Source: Breznakiella homolactica
Lineage (GTDB): Bacteria; Spirochaetota; Spirochaetia; Treponematales; Breznakiellaceae
Reading direction: 5' to 3'
Assembly: GCF_016616095.2 (NCBI RefSeq)
Contig: NZ_CP067089.2
Location: 1,116,001-1,180,000 of the forward strand
Length of the DNA: 64,000 nucleotides
This document shows, in pieces, positions 17,762 through 26,429 of the stretch. The notes beneath the pieces were generated by a model that worked only from the letters and a program-made list of their open reading frames with translations, had not been told where the DNA came from and did no database searches. A program made the position numbers and the translations under genes. Position 1 is the stretch's first letter, and every line of letters starts with the position of its first letter.

Positions 17762-18862
17762 CTATTCGGTCCCTTCCAGGAGTTCGTTTATTTTCCCCTC
17801 GGTTACCATAAGCGCCAGACCGGATATGGCGGGATGTTCACAGGATGAAGCGCTGACTTTTGTTTCCCGGAGGCAGAGCGCCGGGAGGCGGCGGTTAACC
17901 GCCTTAAGCAGACCTTCGCCCAGCAGCTCCGCCGTGGGACCGCCCAGTATAACCTGTTCAATATCGAGGCTTATGGAAACAGCGGCGATGGCGATGGCAA
18001 GGTTGTCGGCGATGACCGCCGCGGTCTTTTGGGTGTCACCGCCGCTGTCCGCTATCGCTTTGCTGATCTTGCTTTCAAGCCATCCCAGGGAAGAAGGGTC
18101 GATTTTCTTGGAAATATCAAAACTGATATACCCTATTTCACCGGCCATGTGCGCCCCGCCCCTCCTGAGCCGTCCGTCAAGGATGATTCCCGCCCCGACC
18201 CCGGAACCCATGAAAATAAAAATCAGGTCCATATCATCCTGGGATTTTCTGTGCATAAACTCGCCGATTGCCGCGGCGTACACATCCCGTTCGATAATCA
18301 CCGGAATATCCAGATCCTTTTCGAGATTGTCCACAACCTTCGATACATCGAGTCGGTCCGTAACACCGTAGCTCGGCGCGAGGGTTATTATTTTCGACTG
18401 CGGATCCACCGATCCGGGAATGCCTATGCCGATACCGAGAATTCTGCTGCGGTCTATTCCCGATTGGTTTATAACCGAATTGATGCATTTTACCAGGTGT
18501 TTTTTAAGCATAAAAAGTATATTGGGTTTATTGGCGAACCGTTTTATCGTGACTATGTTTCCCTGGAGATTGGCGATTCCAATATACAGATACCGGCTGT
18601 CAAATTCTATACCCACGGAGAAAGCGGCATCCTCGTTAAACCGTATTATCTGGGGTTTTCTTCCGATTTTGCTGACCCCTTCTCCCTCCATGGTAACAAT
18701 TCCGAGGCTTATAAAATGGTCAATTATCTTTATCACCGTCGGGGAACTGATACCGGTTCTCCGGCTTATCTCAGCCCGGGAAATTTCCCTGACCGATGCA
18801 ATGAGATTGTATACCGTCCGCCGGTTCATATCCTTAAGATCACTGGCGATATAACGTTTCAC
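17762..18862 (-). CDS. ROK-family transcriptional repressor (NagC/XylR type)
   Basis: A 366-residue regulator. Residues ~1-75 form a winged helix (RRTVYNLIASVREISRAEIS, TGISSPTVIKIIDHFISLG). Residues ~85-360 are a ROK sugar-kinase-like domain (GIGIGIPGSVDP, FIFMGSGVGAGIILDGRL, GEIGYISF). The Cys-rich zinc motif CxCGxxGC of sugar-kinase ROK proteins is not visible. It is divergent from a sugar-type ABC operon, so it most likely senses that operon's substrate or a breakdown product and represses both sides. A promoter and a perfect inverted repeat overlap just upstream. Confidence 0.9.
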   Translation of the reverse strand: MKRYIASDLKDMNRRTVYNLIASVREISRAEISRRTGISSPTVIKIIDHFISLGIVTMEGEGVSKIGRKPQIIRFNEDAAFSVGIEFDSRYLYIGIANLQGNIVTIKRFANKPNILFMLKKHLVKCINSVINQSGIDRSRILGIGIGIPGSVDPQSKIITLAPSYGVTDRLDVSKVVDNLEKDLDIPVIIERDVYAAAIGEFMHRKSQDDMDLIFIFMGSGVGAGIILDGRLRRGGAHMAGEIGYISFDISKKIDPSSLGWLESKISKAIADSGGDTQKTAAVIADNLAIAIAAVSISLDIEQVILGGPTAELLGEGLLKAVNRRLPALCLRETKVSASSCEHPAISGLALMVTEGKINELLEGTE

Positions 18863-18903
18863 AGTGTTTTTCCTTATATAGCGCTTCCGTATCTTCGTTT
18901 TCC

Positions 18904-18930
18904 GTTAATTGATTAACTAGGTTAGTTAAT
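18904..18930. promoter_or_regulatory. Probable ROK operator (overlapping inverted repeats)
   Basis: ATTAACTA-GGT-TAGTTAAT (18912-18930) is a perfect inverted repeat. It overlaps a second one, GTTAAT-TG-ATTAAC (18904-18917). It covers the -10 and start region of the ROK gene's own promoter. Related TTAATTAAC and TTAGTCAATTA half-sites occur near the divergent promoter. Assignment to the ROK protein is inference from position. Confidence 0.6.
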
Positions 18931-18958
18931 GATACACATCATTTTTTTTATTTGTCAA
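18929..18958 (-). promoter_or_regulatory. Promoter of the ROK repressor gene
   Basis: On the minus strand a consensus TTGACA (18958-18953) is followed after 18 bases by TATCAT (18934-18929). The inverted repeat at 18912-18930 lies immediately downstream, suggesting autorepression. Confidence 0.6.
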
Positions 18959-18995
18959 CAAATACTGTAATTAATTAACAAACTTAATAAATTAA

Positions 18996-19025
18996 TTGAC
19001 AAAATAAAATATATGACCTTATGAT
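18996..19025 (+). promoter_or_regulatory. Promoter of the sugar ABC operon
   Basis: Consensus TTGACA (18996-19001), an 18-base AT-rich spacer and TATGAT (19020-19025), followed 18 bases later by an AGGAGGA ribosome site (19044-19050) and the ATG of the binding protein. Confidence 0.65.
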
Positions 19026-19057
19026 TATCAAACTTAGTCAATTAGGAGGAATTCAGT

Positions 19058-20329
19058 ATGAGGAAAATTTCGGCAATTCTGTTTGCCCTTACCGCTGCCT
19101 TAGTGCTTATCTCCTGCAATAAAGGTGAAAGCGGCGGCAAGGACGGCAAGCCCGTTACTATTGTATATTGGCAGTATTTCTACCAGACAAAAGTAGAACT
19201 TGTGGATGATCTCATTGCGGAATTTGAAGTGGAAAACCCCGGGATCAAGGTTGAGCATATTCACTTTCCCTACGAAAACTACAACCAGAAAGTAGCTTCC
19301 TCCGTGCCGGTAGGAACGGGACCGGACGTGATAAATCTTTTCTACGGATGGCTTCCGATGTACGTAAAAGCGGGCTACCTGCAGTCGCTGCCTGCTTCCG
19401 ATTTCAGCCAGGAGTACTTCAAAAACAACTTCTTTTCATTTGTGGAAGAAAGTGTCAAATTTGACGGAAATTACTATTCGGTTCCCACGGCGGTACGCAC
19501 CCTTTCCCTGATATGGAACAAGAAACTTTTCCGTGAGGCGGGAATGGACCCTGAAGTTCCCCCCAAGACCCTGGATGAACTGGTAACGTTTGCGAAACGG
19601 CTCTCAAAGTACGACGCCCAGGGCAATCTTATCCAGGCAGGGCTTGCCATGCAGCCCACCGGGCAGGGCCACAGCTGGATCCGGGAAGTCCTTATCCGCC
19701 AGTTCGGCGGCGTTCCGTACAGCGCCGACGGCCGGAAAGTCACCTATGCCACACCGGAAGGCGCGGCGGCGCTTAAGTGGTACACCGACCGGATCATGGT
19801 GGACAATGTGGGGTTCCCCAATTTCACCACCGATGACGTGACGGCTTTCAGATCCCAGAAAGCGGCTATGAACGTGGACGGCTCCTTCCGCATCGCCACC
19901 CTGAACGCGGTGACCGACCTTGAATGGGGAGCCGCTGAGCTGCCCACCCACAACGGTATAAAATCGAACTACGCGTCATTCTGGACCAATTCCATAACAT
20001 CCGGCGTCAAGGATGAAAAACTGGAAGCATCCATCAAGTTCCTTAAATTCCTTGCCTCTCCTTATGTGCAGGAACGGTGGCTTGAAAAAGTCGGAGAACT
20101 CCCGGCCAATCCCTCCTTCGCCGCCCAGCAGGAAAATGTCCCCCTGGTGGGGGAATTCCTCAAGGGCCTCGATTACGCCCATGCCACGATTTTCGTGGAT
20201 GAAGCGGGACAGCGGGATATTTTCGTGAATATGGTTGACCAGGTCAGGCTCAACAATGTCGCTCCCGCGGCGGCCATGCGGGAAGCGGCGGAAAAAGAAC
20301 AGCAGATCATAGACAACTTCTGGAAATAG
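19058..20329 (+). CDS. ABC transporter substrate-binding lipoprotein (sugar type, family 1)
   Basis: A 423-residue lipoprotein with a lipobox ending at Cys20 (LVLISC). The mature part is a family-1 extracellular solute-binding fold (VTIVYWQYFYQTKVELVDDL, YNQKVASSVPVGTGPDVINL, TDDVTAFRSQKAAMNVDGSF). It should capture a sugar or glycoconjugate outside the inner membrane and deliver it to the two permeases that follow. It is the first gene of the operon, with a near-consensus promoter and ribosome site. No ATPase gene is in the operon, so a shared MsmK/UgpC-type ATPase elsewhere is likely. Confidence 0.9.
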   Translation: MRKISAILFALTAALVLISCNKGESGGKDGKPVTIVYWQYFYQTKVELVDDLIAEFEVENPGIKVEHIHFPYENYNQKVASSVPVGTGPDVINLFYGWLPMYVKAGYLQSLPASDFSQEYFKNNFFSFVEESVKFDGNYYSVPTAVRTLSLIWNKKLFREAGMDPEVPPKTLDELVTFAKRLSKYDAQGNLIQAGLAMQPTGQGHSWIREVLIRQFGGVPYSADGRKVTYATPEGAAALKWYTDRIMVDNVGFPNFTTDDVTAFRSQKAAMNVDGSFRIATLNAVTDLEWGAAELPTHNGIKSNYASFWTNSITSGVKDEKLEASIKFLKFLASPYVQERWLEKVGELPANPSFAAQQENVPLVGEFLKGLDYAHATIFVDEAGQRDIFVNMVDQVRLNNVAPAAAMREAAEKEQQIIDNFWK

Positions 20330-20401
20330 GATTCCGGCGGGACCGGTCCGTAAGCCGTTTGTATATGGACCGGTCCCATACTTTTTTCTGCGGAGTAAAC
20401 A

Positions 20402-21289
20402 ATGACCCTGGCAAAAAAACGTATTTTAACAGCCTACGCGTTCCTCGCCCTTCCCCTGCTCTATTTTATCTGTGTGCGGTTTATTCCCATGCTGTACGCC
20501 ATGGTCATGGGAATGACCAACTGGGGACTTCTCGCGAAGGAACTGAAATTCGTAGGGTTCGATAATTTCAGGACAATTTTTTCAGATCCTGTTTTTCACA
20601 AAGCCTTCGGTAACACCATCAAATACGCGGTCATCGGAGCGCCCCTGGTCATAGTTATCAGCCTTTTCTTCGCTCTGCAGCTTAATGTTATAAACCGGGG
20701 AAAGGGTCTCTACCGGCTCCTGTACGTGCTGCCCTATATTACGCCGATCGTCGCGGTGAGCTGGGTCTGGCGCTGGATGTACCAGCCGCCGCCCATAGGC
20801 CTGATCAACGGCGTCCTTTCGTACTTAGGGCTCAAGACCCAGGGCTTTCTCAATGACCCAGGACAGGCGCTTTACTGCATAACCCTGGTCAATGTCTGGG
20901 TTGAGCTCGGCTACTGCATCACGATTTTCCTCGCGGGGATTCAAAACATTCCCGTGGAATATATTGAAGCGGCGAAAATTGACGGAGCGTCCAGCAGGAC
21001 CCTGCTGTTCAGAATAACCCTCCCCCTGCTGCTGCCCATAACCCTGTTCCTCATGGTCATGGAAGGCATCCAGTTTCTGCGGATTTTTACCCAGGTATAC
21101 AATATGTCGGTCCAGGCTACCGGAGGCCCCCTGGATTCAACGAAATCGGTGGCCCTCTATATTTACCAGACCGCGTTTACCAAATTCCAGATGGGCCTCG
21201 CGGCCAGCGCCAGTATGGTCCTGTTTCTTTTGATCATGGCGGTAACCCTGATTCAAATTAAGTTTTTTGACCGCAAGGTCAGCTATTAA
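20402..21289 (+). CDS. Sugar ABC transporter permease (MalF/UgpA type)
   Basis: A 295-residue membrane protein with six predicted helices. It carries the EAA loop typical of binding-protein-dependent permeases (EYIEAAKIDGASSRTLLFRI followed by TLPLLLP), which contacts the ATPase. It pairs with the second permease to form the import channel for the upstream binding protein. The ATG is preceded by GCGGAGTAAAC. It sits 72 bases after the binding-protein gene. Confidence 0.92.
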   Translation: MTLAKKRILTAYAFLALPLLYFICVRFIPMLYAMVMGMTNWGLLAKELKFVGFDNFRTIFSDPVFHKAFGNTIKYAVIGAPLVIVISLFFALQLNVINRGKGLYRLLYVLPYITPIVAVSWVWRWMYQPPPIGLINGVLSYLGLKTQGFLNDPGQALYCITLVNVWVELGYCITIFLAGIQNIPVEYIEAAKIDGASSRTLLFRITLPLLLPITLFLMVMEGIQFLRIFTQVYNMSVQATGGPLDSTKSVALYIYQTAFTKFQMGLAASASMVLFLLIMAVTLIQIKFFDRKVSY

Positions 21290-21301
21290 CCCGGGGGATA
21301 T

Positions 21302-21331
21302 ATAGTCAAATAATTTAAATTATTTGACTAT
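21302..21331. promoter_or_regulatory. Perfect 30-bp AT-rich palindrome between the permease genes
   Basis: The two 15-base halves (ATAGTCAAATAATTT and its exact complement) are contiguous with no loop. The spacer is far more AT-rich than the genes around it. It might form a cruciform, bind a dimeric regulator or protect mRNA ends. Confidence 0.6.
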
Positions 21332-21347
21332 TTCCGATTGTAAGTGC

Positions 21348-21385
21348 TTCTGATATAAGGAATTTTTTAATTCCTTATATCAGAA
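21348..21385. promoter_or_regulatory. Perfect 17-bp stem with TTTT loop
   Basis: TTCTGATATAAGGAATT (21348-21364) and its exact complement (21369-21385) flank a four-T loop, 20 bases before the second permease's start. As RNA it would be an AT-rich hairpin without a following U-run. It is the second of two perfect palindromes in a 115-base intercistronic gap. Confidence 0.6.
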
Positions 21386-21404
21386 ACTTAAATTAAAGGA
21401 CTAT

Positions 21405-22229
21405 ATGAAAGAAAAAAGCCGTCAAATGGTCTTCGCCTATATTATCCTGTCGCTGCTGGGCATTGTCATGGTGTTCCCCTTCTTCTGGATGCTCATGTCG
21501 AGTTTTAAGGACGCGACCCAGATATACCATCTGTCCCTGTTTCCTTCAAACCCGACCCTGGATAATTACGTCTATATATTTACCTCACGGTATTCGAAAT
21601 TTACTATTTGGTTTCTGAACAGTGCCCTGGTGGCGGTGGTCACCACCTTGTCGGTAATCTTTTTCGATTCCCTCCTGGGGTACACCCTGACGAAATTCAA
21701 CTTCCCCGGGAAGCGGATTATTTTCCTCATAATCATCAGCACCCTGATGATTCCCACGGAAATGCTGGTCATCCCCTGGTACTCCCTTTCGGTGACCTTC
21801 AAATGGGTGGACTCCCATTGGGGGATCATGTTCCCCGGTATGATGAGCGCCTTCGGAATGTTCCTCATGCGCCAGTTCATGGCGTCCATACCGGAGGATC
21901 TCCTGGACGCGGCCCGTATCGATGGCCAGAATGAATTCCGGATTTTCCTTACCGTAGCCATGCCCCTGGCGAGTTCGGCCATAGCAACCCTGGCGATTTT
22001 CAATTTTATCGGGAACTGGAACGCGTTCCTGTGGCCCCTCATCATCGCGTCAAAGCCGACAACCTTCACGCTGCCGGTAGGGCTCGCCAATTTTTCCGGG
22101 GAGGCCATCAGCGAATGGCATTTGATCATGACCGGGGCGACCGTATCCATGGCGCCGCTGATCGTGATCTTCCTTATTTTCCAGCAGAAGATAATAAAAG
22201 GCATATCCCTGAGCGGTATGAAAGGATAA
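21405..22229 (+). CDS. Sugar ABC transporter permease (MalG/UgpE type)
   Basis: A 274-residue membrane protein with six helices and the EAA-type loop LLDAARIDGQNEFRIFLTVA-M-P-L. The N-terminus (VFPFFWMLMSSFKDATQIYH) is typical of the MalG/UgpE group. It is the second half of the permease pair. The ATG follows an AAAGGACTAT ribosome site placed directly after the palindromes, so folding of those hairpins could affect its translation. Confidence 0.92.
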   Translation: MKEKSRQMVFAYIILSLLGIVMVFPFFWMLMSSFKDATQIYHLSLFPSNPTLDNYVYIFTSRYSKFTIWFLNSALVAVVTTLSVIFFDSLLGYTLTKFNFPGKRIIFLIIISTLMIPTEMLVIPWYSLSVTFKWVDSHWGIMFPGMMSAFGMFLMRQFMASIPEDLLDAARIDGQNEFRIFLTVAMPLASSAIATLAIFNFIGNWNAFLWPLIIASKPTTFTLPVGLANFSGEAISEWHLIMTGATVSMAPLIVIFLIFQQKIIKGISLSGMKG

Positions 22230-22233
22230 GAAA

Positions 22234-23163
22234 ATGCGTGTAATTGATTCCCATGTCCATTTCCCTTCGGAAAAAATAATCGATACCGGCGGAGCGGATA
22301 GGCCGGAAGGAAAAGCCGCCGGCGCCAGTATGCCCGGGGCCCCCGCGCCGGCAAATCCCTGGCTCATAGAAGAAAAGGAAAAATGGAAACGGGCATGGCG
22401 TTTCCCGCCGGAGGAAAAACTCGATACGGAAGAATCCATCCGGCGCTGGAAGGCCGAATGCGACTCCCATGATTTCCTCAAGAATGTGGTCTTCGTAACC
22501 GCCGGGGACAACGAGTTCGCGGCGGAGCTTGCGGAAAAGGATGGACGCTTTATCGGGTATGCCCACCATGATCCGCTCCTCCCCGACGCGGCGGACCGCC
22601 TGGAAAAGGCCCTTGGCTCTTTGAGGCTTAGGGGGTATAAACTTCTTGGTCCCCAGATCGATGTTCCCCTGAATGACAAACGGTTTTATCCGCTCTGGGA
22701 AATCGCCCAGGCCCGGGAAGTGCCGGTGCTGATCCATTTCGGCATACTGGGCGGCGCCGGGGGTATTGCCAATCATATCAATATCAATCCCCTGGTGATC
22801 CACGATGTGGCCAAGGATTTTCCCCGGCTGCCTATAATCATCCCCCATTTCGGCTGCGGATACGTATTTGAAACCCTCAACCTCTGCTGGGCGTGCCCGA
22901 ATGTGTGTATCGATACCAGCGGTTCAAACCAGTGGATGCGCTGGATGCCCTATGAACTCAACCTCGAGATCCTCTTCAGAAAATACCGGGAAACCATCGG
23001 CGCGGGCCGCATCCTTTTCGGGACGGATTCGAGCTGGTTCCCCCGGGGCTTTACCGACGCCTATCTCGATGAGCAGATCCGTGCCATGGTGTATGTGGGA
23101 TATTCCGCCGATGAACTCGACCGGGTCCTGTATTCAAACGCCGCCTCACTGCTGAAACTGTAG
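22234..23163 (+). CDS. Metal-dependent amidohydrolase (amidohydrolase-2/ACMSD-like)
   Basis: A 309-residue TIM-barrel hydrolase. Probable metal ligands are visible: DSHVHF near the N-terminus (H-x-H), VLIHFG mid-protein, IIIPHFGCG, and the C-terminal GTDSSWFP aspartate. Members of this group hydrolyse amides or lactones or decarboxylate small acids; the reaction here is unknown. The region between residues ~15 and 80 carries a Gly/Pro/Ala-rich insertion. It starts 4 bases after the permease stop, so it belongs to the uptake operon and probably processes the imported compound. Confidence 0.82.
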   Translation: MRVIDSHVHFPSEKIIDTGGADRPEGKAAGASMPGAPAPANPWLIEEKEKWKRAWRFPPEEKLDTEESIRRWKAECDSHDFLKNVVFVTAGDNEFAAELAEKDGRFIGYAHHDPLLPDAADRLEKALGSLRLRGYKLLGPQIDVPLNDKRFYPLWEIAQAREVPVLIHFGILGGAGGIANHININPLVIHDVAKDFPRLPIIIPHFGCGYVFETLNLCWACPNVCIDTSGSNQWMRWMPYELNLEILFRKYRETIGAGRILFGTDSSWFPRGFTDAYLDEQIRAMVYVGYSADELDRVLYSNAASLLKL

Positions 23164-23172
23164 GAGCCTCCC

Positions 23173-24609
23173 ATGTTTTCCAAAACCTATGTAAACCGGG
23201 TCCTGGATCCCTGCTACCAGAACTGGCGGAAGTATTTTACAGAAATTTCCTATGCCGTGCACAAGGCCCATCTGGTGATGCTCCGGGAACGGAACATTAT
23301 CAAACCCGATATCGCGGCGGCCATAAAGCAGGGCATGGATTCCATTGAAAAGGATTTTGTCTATCCTGAAACTATTCCGGATAATACGGAAGATCTCTAC
23401 TTTGTATTCGAGAAGGAACTGGGCAGACGGATCGGCGAAGACAAGGCGGGATTCCTCCACACCGCCCGGAGCCGAAACGACATGGACGCGGCGGTATTCC
23501 GTATATTTATCCGGCGGCGGATTTTGGAGCTGCTCGATTCCCTGGCGGTTTTGGCCGGGAGCCTCCAGGACCGCATAGCCGGGAACGGCGGCACGGATCC
23601 CATTATCCTCTACACCCACGGCCAGCCGGCGAATGTTTCCACCATGGGGCATTACCTTGGCTCCATGCTTCTCAACATCGGGGAATGCGCCGAATCCCTC
23701 TGTAAAGCCCTGAATACGGTCAACAAGTCACCCATGGGTGCCTGCGCCATTACCGCCACGGGATTCCCCATTGACCGGTCCCTGGTATCGCAGCTCCTCG
23801 GATTCGAAACCCCGGTGGTCAACTCCTATGAAGCCATTTCCACGTCCCACTGGCTGACCTTTCCCGCGGCGGCTCTGAAGCTGCTGCTCACCGACATAGG
23901 CCGGTACATGGCGGATATGGGCCACAAGGCAAGCTGTGAAGTCGGGATACTGTGGTTCCCGGATTCCCTGGTGCAGATTTCGAGCATCATGCCCCAGAAG
24001 CGGAATCCCGTCATCCTGGAACACGTCCGCATACAGGGGGCGCTGGCCGCGGGGATTCTCGGCGGTATTGAGGATATTTTCAGGAACGTTCCTTTTCAGG
24101 ATGTGAATGAAGCCGGCGACGCGGCGGCGGATGAATTTTCCCGGGCCGCTGATCTGGCACTGTCGTGTCTGGACCTCTTCAATGAAACCGTTCAGAATGC
24201 TGCCATTGTCCGGGACCGGGTCTATGAAATTTCCGCATCCTACGGTATCTGCACCACCGAGCTGGCGGACAGCATGGTCCGGGACTTCGGCATCTCCTTC
24301 CGGGAAGCCCACGGCCTTACCAGCGCATTCGTCAAATCAGGAAACGATAAAAAGACACTGCGCCGGAAATACGCCGAAGCCGGGTACGGGGAACTGCCCT
24401 ATTCCGACGCGGAAATCGACCGCATTCTGTCGCCGGATAACTTTATCGCCGTCCGAACCGTCCCCGGAGGACCCGCTCCCGGGGGGATGGAGTCCGTGGT
24501 GCAGGCGGCTTCCGGCGTAACCGAAAATCTGCGGGCCGTGATATCCGGGATACGAACAACGGAGGAAAAAGCAAGCCGGGAACTGGCGGACCGGTACGCG
24601 GCCCTGTAG
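23173..24609 (+). CDS. Argininosuccinate-lyase-family enzyme in a catabolic operon
   Basis: A 478-residue member of the fumarase/aspartase superfamily, closest in motif style to argininosuccinate lyase: HTARSRNDMDA, YTHGQPANVSTMGHYL, PMGACAITATGFPIDR and the signature SSIMPQKRNPVILEHVR with the catalytic serine loop intact. Such enzymes eliminate fumarate (or a related acid) from a C-N bond. Its operon (ROK repressor, sugar-type ABC importer, amidohydrolase) and the absence of argG or other arginine genes argue that it is not biosynthetic ArgH but degrades an imported N-substituted compound. The substrate is not predictable from sequence. Confidence 0.82.
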   Translation: MFSKTYVNRVLDPCYQNWRKYFTEISYAVHKAHLVMLRERNIIKPDIAAAIKQGMDSIEKDFVYPETIPDNTEDLYFVFEKELGRRIGEDKAGFLHTARSRNDMDAAVFRIFIRRRILELLDSLAVLAGSLQDRIAGNGGTDPIILYTHGQPANVSTMGHYLGSMLLNIGECAESLCKALNTVNKSPMGACAITATGFPIDRSLVSQLLGFETPVVNSYEAISTSHWLTFPAAALKLLLTDIGRYMADMGHKASCEVGILWFPDSLVQISSIMPQKRNPVILEHVRIQGALAAGILGGIEDIFRNVPFQDVNEAGDAAADEFSRAADLALSCLDLFNETVQNAAIVRDRVYEISASYGICTTELADSMVRDFGISFREAHGLTSAFVKSGNDKKTLRRKYAEAGYGELPYSDAEIDRILSPDNFIAVRTVPGGPAPGGMESVVQAASGVTENLRAVISGIRTTEEKASRELADRYAAL

Positions 24610-24626
24610 GGTCGGCCGGCAGCAGC

Positions 24627-24658
24627 AAAAAAGGCTGTCCCTGGGGACAGCCTTTTTT
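24627..24658. terminator. Bidirectional rho-independent terminator
   Basis: AAGGCTGTCC, a CTGG loop and GGACAGCCTT form a perfect 10-bp stem (24631-24654) with A-run before and T-run after, so it works on both strands. It separates the lyase operon from the convergent 5'-nucleotidase gene. Confidence 0.93.
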
Positions 24659-24693
24659 ATACCATACCCCGGAAATCCGGGGTACCGGTAAAA

Positions 24694-26277
24694 CTACAGA
24701 TCCATGCCGCCGATTATCTTAATCCGGCCGTCGGTCGAGGGCGTGATAGTTCCGCCTTCAGCCCGGATATATTCAATGACAACATAGGAAAGAAGCAATG
24801 AGGTATTGAAGGGGTCCTCCGCCTTGAGGAGCGCGGTATATCCGTCGCCGCCGCTCAGAAGGTAGTCGTTGGTGCAGAACCGGTAGGTTTTGTTGGGATC
24901 CACCGGAGCTCCGTTGATGGTCAGATCCCTGAGCTGTCCGGTGCCGCTGGTATAATCAATGGTATACCGGACGTCCTTGGACATCTGGGGCCATCCGCCG
25001 GCTCCCTGGGGAATCGTCGCGATGAACGAGAACAGTTCGATGATATCGGAGCCTTTCATGGATACGATAAAGAGGTAGTTCTCGAAGGGCAGGATCGTCA
25101 GGATGTTTTCCTGGGTTATGGGTCCCTTGGGAAGTTCCGCGCGGATATTGCCGCCGTTATGGAAGGCAAAGTCAATGTGCTGGTTGTATACGTTCCGGAA
25201 GTACCACACATTGGCGTCACAGATCATATCACCCAGGGCGATTTCCTTTTTGCGGCTCAGGCGGTCGCCGAATTCAAAGGTTTCCGCGGCCTGGCCGATG
25301 ACTTCCTTGAGGCTTTCTTCGGCTTTGATGATGTACGGCGCCAGGAGGGCGGACACCGCCGCATCGGGCTTATAGACCACATTGTCCTTGCTATTGATAG
25401 CCACGGGCTTCCAGTCGAAGTTCATCAGTTTTCCGTCCACCACGGACAGTTTTCCTTCACCTACGAATTTTCCCCATTCGTTGGCGGAAACCACATAGGT
25501 TGATCCCACTACTTTGGGCGCATCGAAATATGAGTGGGAATGGCCGTCAAGGATAATATCGATACCGGGGACGGCGGCTGCCATTTCCAGGGATGTCACG
25601 TGGGAAGCGTCTTCCTTAACGTCGCCGATATGGGTAAGACCGATGACGATGTCCACTTTTTCCTTGTTCCGCAGGATATCCACCATTTCCCGGGCCGCGT
25701 CCAGCTCATTGATAAAGGTAAGGTCCTTGCTGGGACTGGCGATTATCTGCGTCCGCAGGGTGGTAATGCCGAAAAGGCCGACCCGGATACCGTCGTAATT
25801 TTTTACGAGGTACGGCGTGCCGCCGAGGTATTTACCGTTTTTGGTCTTGATGTTGGAACAGATAAATGGGAATTCCGCCATGCTTATCTGGTTGTCGAGT
25901 TTTTCCTGGGTTCCGTCAAATTCATGGTTCCCGAAGATAGAGGCATCGTAACCCATCATGTTGTAGGCTTTAATGTCCGGCTCGGCGCTGAACATGTTGG
26001 AAAGGGCCGAACCGGTGTTGATGTCCCCGACATCCACCAGCAGGACCTGAGGGTTTTCCGCCCGGACGGATTTAATAAAGGTCGCCCGTTCAGCGAGTCC
26101 GCCCAATCCACCGTTTGGAAGCACCGTGCCGTGGTGGTCATTGGTATGCAGGAGAACCAGTTCATAAATCTTCCCCGGGTCCCGTTCCACCGGTTTGGGG
26201 CTCCCGGAACAGCCGAGTACCAGTGCAAGAGTCAAAAACACCATCGCTATTGGCGCCAGCCATTTGATGCGTTTCAT
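24694..26277 (-). CDS. 5'-nucleotidase/UshA-family lipoprotein
   Basis: A 527-residue lipoprotein, lipobox ending at Cys23 (LVLGC). The metallophosphoesterase domain (~40-290) shows LHTNDHHG, VDVGDINTGS, FGNHEFD, GLTHIGD and DGHSHSYF, the binuclear-metal ligands of the family. The C-terminal 5_nucleotid_C domain (~330-510) has FHNGGNIRAELPKGPIT and TNDYLLSGGDGY, which bind the nucleoside. It should hydrolyse extracytoplasmic nucleotides to nucleosides and phosphate for salvage. A strong AGGAGGAATT ribosome site precedes the ATG. Confidence 0.92.
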   Translation of the reverse strand: MKRIKWLAPIAMVFLTLALVLGCSGSPKPVERDPGKIYELVLLHTNDHHGTVLPNGGLGGLAERATFIKSVRAENPQVLLVDVGDINTGSALSNMFSAEPDIKAYNMMGYDASIFGNHEFDGTQEKLDNQISMAEFPFICSNIKTKNGKYLGGTPYLVKNYDGIRVGLFGITTLRTQIIASPSKDLTFINELDAAREMVDILRNKEKVDIVIGLTHIGDVKEDASHVTSLEMAAAVPGIDIILDGHSHSYFDAPKVVGSTYVVSANEWGKFVGEGKLSVVDGKLMNFDWKPVAINSKDNVVYKPDAAVSALLAPYIIKAEESLKEVIGQAAETFEFGDRLSRKKEIALGDMICDANVWYFRNVYNQHIDFAFHNGGNIRAELPKGPITQENILTILPFENYLFIVSMKGSDIIELFSFIATIPQGAGGWPQMSKDVRYTIDYTSGTGQLRDLTINGAPVDPNKTYRFCTNDYLLSGGDGYTALLKAEDPFNTSLLLSYVVIEYIRAEGGTITPSTDGRIKIIGGMDL

Positions 26278-26429
26278 CAGAAATTCCTCCTAATAATAAC
26301 TAAAGTTTTTATACTCTAAGTATATGAGGTAAACCGCAATTTGTCTCCACCCCCGGGTCAGAAAATCGGCGATTTTTCCCGCCGCGCCGCCGCTTATCAA
26401 TACATCCGTTATTTCCGATAATTTCAGTA

